Source: Aurelia coerulea (lineage: Eukaryota > Cnidaria > Scyphozoa > Semaeostomeae > Ulmaridae). From it: 64,000 bases of DNA. The stretch is taken from positions 13,989,501 through 14,053,500 of the forward strand of contig CM076949.1 of assembly GCA_039566865.1 (NCBI GenBank), read 5' to 3'. Below are positions 31,449 through 41,865 of this stretch, piece after piece. The translations under genes were made by a program, and so were the position numbers. Positions within the stretch are counted from its first letter, which is position 1; each line of letters begins with the position of its first letter. The notes beneath the pieces were generated by a model that had not been told where the DNA came from, searched no databases, and saw nothing but the letters and a program-made list of their open reading frames with translations.

Positions 31449-32291
31449 TCAATGCTCGGCAGCTTTTCTAGAAAGTTCACAAGGTGCAACTTTGGTTACA
31501 CTGTGGGGAGTTGTACGATATTGCAATAAGAAAAGATTTATTTCTTGTCTCCAAACTCTTCCTCCTAGTACGGCTGTTTGTATCGCTTTCTCAAGTGGTT
31601 GATTAAATCTCTCCACTGCTCCATTTGATTGGGGCCAATACTGTGTTACTGGGTCATGGTTTATTCCAAGTGCTGTGCAATAATTGCTGAGCTCATTACT
31701 CGAGAATGGTGGTCCATTGTCTGATTTAATAATGGACGGAATACCATGTGTAGCAAATATCTTATCCAATTTAGGTATGATAATCGATGCTCTCTTTGAA
31801 CGAACTGTCTCTACCTCTGGATAACGCGAATAACGATCTATGACTAATAACAGATATTCACTCGATGGGAATGGTCCAACAAAGTCAACATGTACCAAGT
31901 CCCATGGTGCTTCTGGCATACTTGTAAGTCGAACTGGTTCTGGAGGTGCTGCTTTTCCTACTGCTTGACATGTTAAACATGATTCAAGAGTTGCTTTAAC
32001 AAGTTCATTGATTCCTGTAAACCAAACCTTTTCTCTCAAAAGAGCTTTTGTTTTAGAAATTCCTTGATGGCTTTCATGTTCTATATCGACAGCTTTCTTC
32101 TGTAACGACTGTGAAATGACAATTTTGGATCCTCTAAGAACTACGTTCTGCTTCCCAATCGTAAGTTCATCTTTGAATAGGTGATATGGCTTCACGAGGT
32201 CGTAATCCCATTGATTCAAACGTATAGCTGCTCGAAGTCCTTTAAGAACTCGATCTTGATCAGTAGCTTCTGAGATTTCTTCAAGTGTCAT
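31449..32291 (-). pseudogene. Gypsy integrase
   Basis: 280 codons uninterrupted. The HHCC zinc-binding domain has H72, H75, C105 and C108 (HESHQG ... CLTCQA). The catalytic core has D136 (HVDFVGPF), D191 (SDNGPPF) and E227 (AVERFN), with exactly 35 residues between the last two (DD35E). The domain itself looks intact, but it is cut from the RNase H by a frame break near 32300, so no full polyprotein can be made. Confidence 0.9.
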
Positions 32292-32337
32292 GGCTTTAGG
32301 AATGCAATTACGAACAAAAAATGTATTTACTCTGCTG

Positions 32338-32790
32338 TCATTTTCTCTTGTTTCTGCAAACTGACGTAGGATGTCTGGATAAATAATCGGCAGGGTTATC
32401 TGCTCCAGATTTATATATCATTCTGAACGAATATGGCTGCAATCGTAAAAACCAACGTTCTATACGTGCTGACGGTAACGAAGTACGACTTCCATAAACT
32501 ATCTCGAGAGGTTTATGGTCCGTAACTAATGTAGATTCATGACCATAAAGAAACAAATTGAAATGTTCCGCACACCAAATTATTGCCAAGGCTTCTTTCT
32601 CCGTCTGAGAATAACGTTTTTCAACATCAGTTAACGATCGGCTGGCGTACGCTACAATTTTCGTGTCTTCTGAACGTTTTGACTTTTGTGACAGAATTGC
32701 CGAAAGTCCGACAGGACTCGCGTCTACAATGAGATGTGTTTCTTTCTTTTGGATCAAAATATGACACAAAAGAAGATGATGATAATGCAT
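32338..32790 (-). pseudogene. Gypsy RNase H
   Basis: LIVDASPVGLSAILSQ, KEALAIIW, LVTDHKPL and NPADYLSRHP supply the D-E-D-D set of Ty3/gypsy RNase H in order, with WFLRLQPYSFRMIYKSG between. It degrades the RNA strand during reverse transcription in an active element. Frame breaks lie on both sides. Confidence 0.88.
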
Positions 32791-32827
32791 ATGTTAAGTT
32801 ATCAAAGGCTTCTTGGTGTACTGCCTT

Positions 32828-33395
32828 CTATTCGAATCTAGCATTCTTTTTGGTCAGTTCTGGTAACGGGGCTGAGATGGTGGCGAAATTGGCGATGTAT
32901 TGACTGCTATAATTTGCCATTCCAAGTAAACTGCGCTCTTCTTGTACGTACTTGGGGATTGGTGCATTCAACAAATCAGAAAATCGTTTTGGATTGGGGC
33001 GTTTTCCATGTTTCGAAAACACCTGTCTGAAAAATTCCAACGTGTCCCTCAGAAATATGCATTTACCTTTGTTCAGCGTAAGTTCTTTGGATTTCAAACA
33101 TGATAGACATTTATCTAAATTTTCGCCATGCTCTTATCGCGTTCGACCAAAAACTATGATATCGTCTGCTATGTTTTGACGCCTTTTAGTCCTTGTAGTC
33201 TTTGTAACTGTGTTTGCAATGTGTATTGGGATATTTCTGCTGCTGCATTTGTTACGTAGTTTAGACGCTTGTAACGATGCCTAAATGAGTGCTAAATGTG
33301 GTAATTGAACGACTAGCTTCATCAAGCTCCAGCTGGTGATAAGCCAGAGACAAATCCAATTTTGTGAAGAATTGTGCGCCATTCAGTTCAAATCT
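32828..33395 (-). pseudogene. Gypsy RT palm and connection
   Basis: The frame 33097-32828 reads LTLNKGKCIF, NPKRFSDLLNAPIPKYVQE and LLGMANYSSQYIANFATISA (RT thumb/connection). Upstream, with several frame breaks, FFTKLDLSLAYHQLELDEAS (motif A) and ADDIIVFGR (motif C; the family usually has D-D after Y/V-I/V) can be read at about 33370-33145. Confidence 0.8.
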
Positions 33396-34150
33396 TACAT
33401 CATCGACTGTATAGGATGACTTACTCTTTGGATAGCCTCATTTGCAAGTCGCATGTCAACACTATTTCTTACTCCACCATCTTTCTTCGGTACTACTACT
33501 ATGGGTGATACCCATGGAGTTCCTTCATTGCCCGGTACTTTCTCAATAATGTCCTGTTCTTCTAGCTCTTTCAATGCAGTTTTGACTTTCTGACGTACAT
33601 GATACGGTATTGTCCTCTGGGGTTGTACTTTCGGTGCTTTATTGACGTCAATGCTTAACGGGACTTTTGTGTGTTTCAATTTTCCAAGGCAATAAAATAT
33701 TTTGCTGTGTTTCTGCAAGATATTCTCTATGCTGCAATATTTTGTTGTCACCTGATTGATATGCAAACTAATCAATCCCAACCCTTTGGCTGTTGAAAGA
33801 GACATCAAATTGCCGCTATTGTTTGAACCTTTCACAACATACAATGTTGCTACGTTGATACGTTTCTTTGTTTCGACGGTTGCCTCGAATTTTCCTGTGA
33901 ATTTTACTGGTTTTTTACAGTCGTATGCAAAGGCTTTTGTCTGTGTACTCTGTAGCTTCACATTTCTCATTTTGGAAAAGGTTTCTTGATCAATGACAGT
34001 TATTGTCGCACCTGTATCCACAACCATTTCGAAAGAATGTCCACATACCATGACATTTACTTGTGGGCTTTTTGTACGCTCACGATGAATTCCATAGACA
34101 TAATTCTCATCAGAATTTTTGCTAGAATTATCATCGTTGAGGGGATGCAA
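33395..34150 (-). pseudogene. Gypsy protease and RT N-terminus
   Basis: 251 codons. The aspartic protease active site is D45-T-G-A (VVDTGATITVID). RT fingers follow: VPLSIDVNKAPKVQPQRTIP, LEEQDIIEKVPGNEGTPWVS and PIVVVPKKDGGVRNSVDMRL. The family usually has R-x-C-V-D at the last position, which here reads R-N-S-V-D. The frame ends at 33395, where motif A should follow. Confidence 0.88.
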
Positions 34151-34169
34151 GGCTGGTTTACGTCATTTA

Positions 34170-34320
34170 TTTTGCTGTGCTTGTTGGCGATTTCCCTCGC
34201 TGCGACATTTTTTTGCGAAATGGTTTTTCTTGCCACATTTCAAACAGTCTCTTCCTTTTGCAGGACAAACTTTATCATGCGGAAACCGTCCTCCGCATTG
34301 ATGTCATTTTGAAGACTTCT
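34170..34320 (-). pseudogene. Gypsy gag zinc knuckles
   Basis: The minus strand encodes CHQCGGRFPHDKVCPAKGRD and CLKCGKKNHFAKKC, two CCHC knuckles that bind the element RNA. A stop (TGA after QQNK) separates them from the protease frame. Confidence 0.8.
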
Positions 34321-34449
34321 GCTTGGTTGCCGATTTTAATTTATTTGCTTCTGCAAAGTGTTCCTCTTTCCCTTCGATTTCTTTGGCTTGGAACGTGCTT
34401 TGCTTGTCTCGGCGTCCTTCTAGGAGCATGACCTTAAGATCGTAGTTTG

Positions 34450-34950
34450 GATCTCTCAAGACATTTTTCTCCTATTTTCAATGAAGTTCCTCCAATAATT
34501 ATTTGTTCCTCCATTTCATACTCAATGTCTGTAAATTCACAGGTTTCTGCAAGACTTCGTAATCTTGTGTGAAACTGATCTAACGTCTCCTGTGACTCCT
34601 GTGTTGCCTTCCTGAATCAGTATACTTCGTACGTGCGATTTTTCTGAGGTTCAAAATGCTCTCTCAATTTTTCTTTTGCCAAATCATAATCATCGCCGTT
34701 TCCTGCATCTGAAATTTGATTGAAGATTTCCCTGATCCTGGGCCCAGCTTGGTACAGAAGATGTGCCCCTTTTTCTCTTTTGATCAGTAATCCCACTGGC
34801 AGTGATAAACATATCAAAATCTGCGATCCAGTTCTTCCATCGTGTGGCGAGACTTGCTCCCACTTCCGCTTCTGGATGGAGGACAGGCATAAGCTGAATT
34901 CAGATGGATTTTGCCGCTTGTATCACTGGTGCTGGCACTTGCTGCTCCAC
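34450..34950 (-). pseudogene. Gypsy gag capsid-like domain
   Basis: Two frames. 34890-34690 has TRWKNWIADFDMFITASGIT and 34817-34617 has HLLYQAGPRIREIFNQISD and LREHFEPQKNRTYEVY, the 'W..W...F..y......d..k...lL...G....e.f' pattern of gypsy gag. The frame shifts between them and again after 34617, where FRQATQESQETLDQFHTRLR-like codons can be read. Confidence 0.7.
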
Positions 34951-34984
34951 TTGCTGCTCTTCTTCCTCACCCATCTATCGATTT

Positions 34985-35001
34985 TTCATTCTCGTCGCCG
35001 A
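34985..35001 (-). promoter_or_regulatory. Candidate primer-binding site of the gypsy element
   Basis: Immediately inside the 5' LTR the minus strand reads TCGGCGACGAGAATG. This is the correct place for a tRNA primer-binding site and similar to the TGGCGACNAG type, with one early mismatch. The tRNA is not identified. Confidence 0.4.
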
Positions 35002-35139
35002 TGTTATATCTTTGGAGCTCAATGAGACATAAATTTGTTAGTGGTCTTCGCAAGTAACATAACATAACATCCAATCACTATGTACAGAACAACAACCACA
35101 ATATCAGAAATATGTCACATGACTATTAACAATATTACA
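35002..35139 (-). repeat. Gypsy 5' LTR
   Basis: 138 bp, TG...CA on both strands, direct repeat of 30775-30915. Confidence 0.88.
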
Positions 35140-35544
35140 CCAGTGAACATGGTTACAGTGATCGACAGGAGTGGAAAAAGCATAAAGATCAATTGCCTTG
35201 AAGAGCCTGGAAGCCAAGTTACACTTGTTACAGCGAACATTGCAAACGGCCTCGATCTGAAACAAGAGAAATCCAATGTGACATTGTCTGGAATTGGGAA
35301 AGAAGTTCTCAGAGCACGAACCTCAGTTTCATTGCAAATTTCCACCAGCTGTGGCACTTCATTTTGCAACAATGCTTACATTGTCAAAAAGATCAGTCAT
35401 CACCTGCCATACCTGAATGTGAACAGCTTGAAAGAGAGATACAAACACCTGGAACATGTCGAAGTTCAGTTGGTTGATGGTCCGATTGACCTATTGATTG
35501 GCCAAGATTCCCCAAGTCTGTTGCGCCAGCTTGAAGTAGAATAA
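35140..35544 (+). pseudogene. BEL/Pao protease region
   Basis: This resumes the host BEL frame after the gypsy insertion: NMVTVIDRSGKSIKINCLEE, then PGSQVTLVTANIANGLDL, VEVQLVDGPIDLLIGQDS. BEL proteases carry L-L-D-S-G-S-Q. In this copy the catalytic Asp-Ser is replaced (L-E-E-P-G-S-Q), so even an intact copy would be dead. The open frame technically starts inside the gypsy LTR at 35080. Confidence 0.78.
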
Positions 35545-35597
35545 GGGGAACATGATGAAACATATGCAGTAAGAACACCACTTGGATGCAGTATTTT

Positions 35598-35935
35598 TTT
35601 CTATTCATATAGAATTTTACAATAAATATTACATTCTACTAGACGTTCCTAATTACTATACAACACTACAGGGACGATGCCAAGGGGAGCGAAAGACAAT
35701 GACTACCCCATAGCCAATAAAAAGCCATGCAATGTTAGACTACATACAACTAAGTACACTACGAACAATTAAAACCTAATGGAAACTAAACTAGTTTATG
35801 TCTAACATTAGATGCCCGGTCAGGAATGCGATTGAAATAAAAATGTCAGAAGCGCTGCTCATCTTGATTGGTATTCGAACATAAAATATGCCTGAATGAT
35901 ATAATAAATATGCCTGGTATCTAATGTGAAACAGA
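35598..35935 (+). mobile_element. ~340-bp insertion between BEL protease and RT
   Basis: BEL coding similarity stops at about 35595 and resumes at about 35940. The intervening sequence shares TACAACACTAC...CCAAGGGGAGC with the minus strand of 22226-22420. It is a non-coding, AT-rich interspersed element of unknown class with unclear boundaries. Confidence 0.5.
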
Positions 35936-35939
35936 ACTT

Positions 35940-36850
35940 ACAAAGAACAAGAAAAGTTACAGTGAAGACGTTGGAGGATGGAGTATTTGTGGCCCATGGG
36001 GACGATTGGATGATAGTCAGTCAGTTCATGTAGTGTGCTCTTTCGAAGACAACGCCAAAGTGCGAATAGTGTTTGACTCCACAGCCAAAGCCAAGGATGT
36101 GTCATTGAACGATCTCCTGAAAAAGGACCAAACTTGAATAACGATTTTACTGGCATCTTGTTCAGATTCAGAAGGTACAATTATGCAGTCATTGGTGACA
36201 TATCGAAGACATTTCTTCAAATCCTGTTGAATCCTGAATATCAAATCTTTCACCGATTTCTGTGGAGAAAGCATTAGCCAGCAATCTATCAGTTGAAGAG
36301 CGTGATTTTTGATGATGCCCCTTCATCGTTCCTTGCGTGTCATTTCATCAAAAGAGTCCTAGAGGATCAAAATGGCAGCAATGTTTATGTTTTAAATGCG
36401 TTGACCAGAAACTGTACATGGACGACCTCCTTCACAGCTGCACAAGCATCGTAGAGGCAAAGGACATTGTCAAAGGCAAGTGCGAAGTATCAGAGAAAGG
36501 TGGATATCGAATGCGTAATTGGATCAGCAACGATCAGGAAATCATCAAAGAGATAACAGAAGAAAGAAAAAAGGATATCAAACAATTAGGAGAAGATTGG
36601 CAAAACGTTCTTGGACTCAACTGGGATCCTATGAGTGACACATTCACATTTCGTACTCCATAACGTTTCATGGACAAAACGGAGTGTTGTGAGTCATATT
36701 TCCAAAGTCCTCGATCCATGTAGATTCTTTGCACCATTCCTCGTAAATGGAAAATACTTAGGTAAGATCTGTGGCGAAGAGGTTTGGAATGGGATGACCC
36801 GTTAGATAAAGACATGACGAAACAATGGATAGCGTGGTATGATTAGTTAC
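35940..36850 (+). pseudogene. BEL/Pao reverse transcriptase
   Basis: NAKVRIVFDSTAKAKDVSLN (fingers, 'K.RvVfD.sa......lN'), KLYMDDLLHSCTSIVEAKDI (motif C, Y-M-D-D), GGYRMRNWISNDQEI and VSWTKRSVVSHISKVLDPC ('lTKR.vls.is.vfDP') are read in several frames. At least four frame changes or stops occur. Confidence 0.82.
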
Positions 36851-36879
36851 CAGGTTTGGAAATAATCAAAATTCCAAGA

Positions 36880-37923
36880 CATGTCAACGCTGAGAAAGAT
36901 GATGGGAAGAAGCTAGAGTTATGTGTGTTCTCAGATGCATCTGAGAAGGCACTGGCATTTGTGGCTTATATGGGAGTAGTCGAGAAAAGCGGTTCCGCTG
37001 AATAAGTATGCATGTTGATGGCGAAGACACAAGTTGCACCACTCAGAGTGACAACAATTCCAAGGCTAGAACTCCAGTCGTGTTTCATGGCTATGAAGCT
37101 CATTCAGTTCATCGAAAAGCAGTTGGATCTACCTTCGGTGAAAATTTCGTTCTGGACAGACAGCAGTGTTGCACTGGCCGGGATTAAGTCTGAAAGTCGT
37201 ACATTGAAACAATTTATGGCAAACAGAGTTGCATCAGGACAAGAATCAACTAAAATAAGCCAATGGCATCACGTCCCTGGGAATGAAAATCCTGCGGGAA
37301 TGTTGCTTCTCGAGCGAGGTATCAATCTTTGTGAGCTAGATGACTGTGACAACACTTGTTTCAGTGACCCTGATTTCTTGAAACGGTCAGAAGACCTTTG
37401 GTCTCGAAGTATAGAAGACAAAAACCACACAGCAGTTGCCACTGAACAGAGGAAAGTAGTACAGGCTGTCGAGGTTGCAACCCTGAACGAAGTTTTGGAC
37501 ATAGGATCATTTTCAAGTTTGAAGAAGTTGAGAAATGTCACTGCTTATGTAAGAAGGCCCTTCAGACAGTGGAAACAACGAAAATGGGGAGAAGAAAGCG
37601 TAGCAAATCAAGCTGTTAGCGTTGAAGAACTCCAAGAAGCGGAAGAATGGCTCATCAAACATGATCAGAAGAAATATTACCAGAGAGAGCTGCAAGATCT
37701 CTCAAACAAGAAACCGCTGTCAAAAAATTCAAGTGTCTACAATCTGAATCCGTTCATTGATGAAGATGGATTGATCAGAGTAGGTGGAAGACTGAGAAGA
37801 GCTTCACTCGAGTATGCGAGTCAACAACAAATCATTCTACCAAAGCGGTCTCACATTACAGAGTTGATCATCAGAGAAACCAGTGAAAAAGAAAAAAACA
37901 TTTTGGTGCAAATTATGTTCTAA
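36880..37923 (+). pseudogene. BEL/Pao RNase H and integrase N-terminal domain
   Basis: CVFSDASEKALAFVAYMGVV starts the RNase H. After a TAA near 37003 the frame 37012-37923 (303 codons) continues with KTQVAPLRVTTIPRLELQSC, FWTDSSVALAGIKSESRTLK and WHHVPGNENPAG (BEL has NPAD). Then come VSVEELQEAEEWLIKHDQKK and DEDGLIRVGGRLRRASLEYA, IILPKRSHITELIIRET, the integrase zinc-binding region. It ends by frameshift where HFGANYVLNAVRSKYWPVQ continues in the next frame. Confidence 0.85.
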
Positions 37924-38690
37924 ATGCCGTCAGATCAAAATATTGGCCTGTTCAATAGTGAGAAGAACCTTGAGATTGTGTGTCGAAACTACAGGGGGTT
38001 CCTCTGGAACAAATCATGGCTGATCTTCCAACGTCCAGAGTTGAAGCATGTGGAAGTACCTTCAAATTCACTGGTGTTGATCTGTTTGGCCCCACTATTA
38101 CCAAGTGAAGATACAGAGGTGGTCGATGGGAAAGGAGGTACGGAGAATTGTTTACCTGTCTCCAGACCAGAGCCATTCACATTGAGCTTGCCAACTCTCA
38201 ATCAACAGATGATTTCATGAAAGCCTTCACAAGATTCATTTCAAGGAGAGGAGATCAAAACCATTGCAAATGTTTTCTGATTATGGCACAAATTTTTTAG
38301 GTGCTGATAGAGAATTACAGGACATAATGACCAAGTGGACCAAGGATCCGGAGTTCCATAATCGTTTAACAGATGAAAACATCAAGTGGATCTTCAACCC
38401 TGCAGCTCCACATATGAGAGGTGTTTGGGAATCACTGGCTAAACTAGCAAAGAGAGCAATGATTTGCAACAACAATGGGTGCAGAACTGACTGATGAAGA
38501 ACTAATGACAGTACTCACTGAATGCGAAGCGATGCTGAACAACCGACCATTGATGTACATCAGCAATGATCCTTATGATATAGAGCCACTGACACCTGCA
38601 CACTTTTTGAACAACAAATGTACAACATTTATCCTACAGCACGATCTAGAAATTCAACAAAAGTCCTTGAAAAAGAGGTAGTTGCATTGT
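37924..38690 (+). pseudogene. BEL/Pao integrase core
   Basis: After a poorly readable stretch (37940-38260), 38264-38494 reads QMFSDYGTNFLGADRELQD (catalytic Asp) and NPAAPHMRGVWESLAKLAKR (catalytic Glu in VWE). 38475-38681 reads [20 protein letters not shown] and [12 protein letters not shown], as in BEL integrases. Frame changes occur at about 38260 and 38480. Confidence 0.85.
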
Positions 38691-38963
38691 CAATACGTTG
38701 TCAATCAAATACTCTCCATCCAACAAAGATCCAAGTCGAACGAGAAGAAGAGGAACATACAGCAATATGCTGTTGTTCTTGTCATGGATGCCAACCAACC
38801 ACGGGGACATTGGTTACTTGGGACTGGGAGTATAGTTGGTGTTAACAGTGATGGCAAGGGAATCGTGCGTTCTACTGAAGTAAAGACAATACATGAAATA
38901 CACAACAGAAGACCAATTAAGAAGTTGATCTTGCTAGTCCCACATAATGAGAAGACGAGATGA
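38682..38963 (+). pseudogene. BEL/Pao C-terminal DUF5641-type domain
   Basis: AVVLVMDANQPRGHWLLGTG, GKGIVRSTEVKTIHE and NRRPIKKLILLVPHNE match the family's 'dvVlv.d...pRg.W.lG.v......DG.vR...v.t......RPi.kl..L' pattern. It lies directly before the purine tract and 3' LTR. Confidence 0.82.
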
Positions 38964-38975
38964 AGTCCTGCTTGC

Positions 38976-39030
38976 TGGACTGCGGGGGAATGTTATGAAC
39001 GCACAGTGATCCAGAACAAAAGAAGTTATT
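38976..39030 (+). repeat. BEL polypurine tract and truncated 3' LTR
   Basis: TGCGGGGGAA at 38981-38990 is a plausible purine tract, followed by TGTTATGAACGCACAG, a TG-initial LTR start. Only about 40 bp remain before LINE coding sequence begins. Confidence 0.6.
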
Positions 39031-39033
39031 TAA

Positions 39034-40190
39034 AACCATCCAAGTATTTTAGCTATCATTCAAAATCCTGAAATAAATTTCAATTCATTTTCCTTTCACG
39101 AAGTAGAAGATTGTCAAGTCAGGGAACAACTAAAGTCTTTAGACCGTAGGAAATCAATGGGTGAAGATCAAATACCACCAAAACTGGTTTTGTTAGCTGC
39201 AGACGAGCTTGCACTCCCGTTAACAGATGCAATTAATTGCAGTATACGAAACTATAGGTTTCCAAATAATGGAAAACGTGCCGCTGTCTGTCCTTTAGAT
39301 AAAGGAGAGGCAAATCGTACAGTTGAACGAAACTTTCGTCCTGTCAGTATTCTCAATATTTTCTCCAAAATCTATGAAAAAATTTTGAAAAATCAACTTA
39401 TCCCATACCTAGATGAAACACTTTCCCTTTTCATTGCTGCTTACAGAAAATCATATGGCACACAACATGTCCTAATAAGAATGCTTGAAGAATGGAGATT
39501 TAAGCTCGATAACGATAATATTGTTGGGGCTGTCCTTATGGATTTGTCCAATGCATTCGATTGTATTCCACACGATTTACTCATAGCCAAACTACATGCC
39601 TATGGCTTAGATGAAAATGCTCTCGTCCTTATTTACTCTTATCTAAAACGGCGGAAACAGTCTGTGAGAATCAATAATACGTATAGTTCTTTTCAAACTA
39701 TTTTATCAGGTGTTCCTCAAGGCTCTGTTTTGGGCCCCATTTTATTCAATTTTTATATAAACGATCTTTTTCTGTTTATCAAACGAGCGACGTTACATAA
39801 TTATGCTGATGATAACACTCTAGCTTATTTTTCCAAGACTCTACCAAATTTGATTGAGGTGCTGGAAGAAGAAGCTGGAGTTGCTTTGACTTAGCTAAAA
39901 CAAAATCAAATGATAGCTAATGCAGACAAATTACATGCACTTGTTATTAGAAAGGATCGAACGAATACAAGTAGAGACAATTTCAACATCCAAGGAAAAA
40001 TAATCAAATCGGAAGAAACGGTTAAATTGCTAGGTATTCAACTAGATCATAAACTGAACTTTGAACAGCATATCTCTGAAATTTGCAGAAAAGCCGCATC
40101 ACAACTCAATGTTTTAAAAAGACTGAAACAATATATTGGCTTTAATGAAAAGAAGATTCTTGTCCAGAGCTTTGTATATTAAAATTTTGA
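39034..40190 (+). pseudogene. LINE reverse transcriptase and thumb
   Basis: From 39034 the frame reads FSFHEVEDCQVREQLKSLDR, then SMGEDQIPPKL (RT-1). NFRPVSILNIFSKIYEKIL follows, then GAVLMDLSNAFDCIPHDLLI (motif A), LSGVPQGSVLGPILFNFYIN (motif B) and NYADDNTLAYFS (motif C). The usual K in DLSKAFD is N here. A TAG at about 39892 interrupts, then NADKLHALVIRKD and VKLLGIQLDHKLNFEQHIS continue to a TAA near 40180. The catalytic triad is intact in sequence. The protein would be truncated by the two stops. Confidence 0.88.
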
Positions 40191-40652
40191 TTATTGCCCT
40201 CTAGTATGGTACTTCTCATAAGCTAAATATGTACAAAAAATTGAGAAGATTCAAGAACGTGCCCTTAGATTTTTACACAATGATCACCTTAGTTCATATA
40301 GCGACTTACTTTCCAAATCAGATAGGTGTACTATGCATGTTTCCCTTCTAAGAGTTCTCTGCATAGAAGTTTTAAGACTTTAAACAATTTAAATCCCTCT
40401 TTCATGCACGATATTTTCAAAATAAAATCTTCCAAGTACTCATTACGTAACTCCAATGACTTACAGCATTATAGACCAAATCAAGTCACCTTTGGGTCCA
40501 ACAGCCTTCGATCATTGGGACCTCAGATCTGGAATACACTGCCAAATGAAATGAAATCAGCCGAAAACCTAAATAGTTTTAAAAATATGATAAAGAAGTG
40601 GGACGGCCCAGACTGTAAATGTAGTGCCTGTCAATATGTATCAATGAACTAG
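40191..40652 (+). pseudogene. LINE C-terminal domain
   Basis: KIQERALRFLHNDHLSSYSD, then after a frame change NNLNPSFMHDIFKIK, RNSNDLQHYRPNQVTFGSNS, LGPQIWNTLPNEMKSAENLN and DGPDCKCSACQYVSMN. The last has the Cys-rich terminus usual in these LINEs. Three frames are used over 460 bp. Confidence 0.8.
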
Positions 40653-41425
40653 TTTTCTTTAGTTTTCTATATTTAGTTAGATTATCAAAATACTGTAAAA
40701 ATATTTATTTATGTAATTATATATATCCATCGATTAAGATTAGTTTACTTTGTACATTTGTATATAGTAAGCTAGAGTATGTACATAATCGATGTAAAAT
40801 AATTTGACAAACAAACAAACAAAAGTTTGGAATAAATACCAAAAATATGAAGTTTCAAAATCTGAATTTATTTCATGCCCATATCATCAAATACAATCTG
40901 AATGTTTATGAAACGCAAACATTTTAAAAATTGGACAACGGATAGCCAGGAAAATGATTTTTGGAAGTTGGGCCTAATTGCTTCATTTGTTTACATAAGC
41001 ACTTACGGAATAACGCTGCCTGGATTGAATTTTCAAAGCAATATTTTTCTGCTCAGAAAAGTCCGACAATTTTCGTTATGATCTTATTTCAATCCTCTAG
41101 TCATGTACTTTTAAGTAATTGCAACAATGATTGGAAATATTATATTTTGGTTCATTTTTATGTGATTCATAATGGCGAAATTTGTAAAATTCATATTTTT
41201 AAAAATCATTTTAAAAATTCAACAGTTGAAATGTAAAAATTGGAGCAAAATGTATGTACCAAAAAAAATTACAAAATTAAAACAACTGTTTGTGCAGATT
41301 TCTACCAAAGGGTTTGTTCTGAATCGTACCCAAAAAGAATTATGGTCATTCTTATTTTTGTGGTACAATGGAGATTTTTGAGATTTTTAAATGTTTTCTG
41401 CCATGAAAATAAATCGAGGCCTGCT

Positions 41426-41862
41426 AAAGCCTTCAAAACTGACTCAATTCCATCTCTTTGACATAGTGTCATGAACTCTAACCCTCAGAAAGCTTTGCTT
41501 TTTTTTTTTATACATACAATTATTGTTTTCAAGGATTTTTATTTGTCACTTCAGCAGAAAACGACCAAAAACGTGTTTTTTTTATGAAAACTTCCACAAT
41601 AAGGGACTTTAAGACTTAATCAGTGTAAAATCGTTATTAGAATGATGAAAGTGAATGATTTTCATCACTCAAAGTCTCTTCAAGCCCCAAATTTTTCGGT
41701 AGTTATAAATGGAAAACACGTTTTTCTTTTGTTTCTGCTGACAGGACAAATAAAAATGCTTGAAAACAGTGATTTCATGTAGATCAATGAAACACAAAGC
41801 TGTCTGAGGGTTAAATTTCATGACACTATGTCAAAGAGATGGAGTTAAGTCAGTTTTGAAGG
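41426..41862. mobile_element. Inner palindromic element in the foldback loop
   Basis: CCTTCAAAACTGACTCAATT then CCATCTCTTTGACATAGTGT at the left is answered by ACACTATGTCAAAGAGATGG then AGTTAAGTCAGTTTTGAAGG at the right. Inner pairs (AACACG with CGTGTT; TTTTTATTTGTC with GACAAATAAAAA) extend most of the length. The site lies at the inner edge of the left foldback arm. Exact duplication not resolved. Confidence 0.75.
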
Positions 41863-41865
41863 TAT

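Larger units (their letters stand above)
30775..35139 (-). mobile_element. Ty3/gypsy LTR retrotransposon, complete but degenerate
   Basis: Two direct repeats of 141 and 138 bp (30775-30915 and 35002-35139) bracket the element. The 5-bp sequence CCAGT is duplicated at 30770-30774 and 35140-35144, so both insertion edges are exact. On the minus strand the order is gag, zinc knuckles, protease, RT, RNase H, integrase and a C-terminal tail. Removing the insertion rejoins the host BEL reading frame between its zinc-knuckle and protease regions. The LTRs differ at many positions by eye, so the insertion is not recent. Confidence 0.92.
29760..39030 (+). mobile_element. BEL/Pao LTR retrotransposon, heavily broken and interrupted
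   Basis: In order on the plus strand: gag (29.76-30.35 kb), zinc knuckles (30.41-30.65), protease (35.14-35.54), RT (35.95-36.85), RNase H (36.88-37.3), integrase (37.6-38.6) and a C-terminal DUF5641-type domain (38.7-38.96), then a purine tract and the start of a 3' LTR. The order and motifs are those of BEL/Pao. It is split by a Ty3/gypsy insertion (30775-35139) and a smaller insertion (about 35598-35935), and its 3' LTR is cut by a LINE. No 5' LTR found. Confidence 0.85.
39030..40824 (+). mobile_element. Jockey/CR1-type LINE, 5'-truncated, fairly well preserved
   Basis: Readable RT protein begins at about 39034 (NHPSILAI...) before the first Met, and the element ends in AAACAAACAAACAAA at 40810-40824. 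The 5' part (endonuclease) is absent. It interrupts the BEL 3' LTR, so it is younger than the BEL element. Confidence 0.85.
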
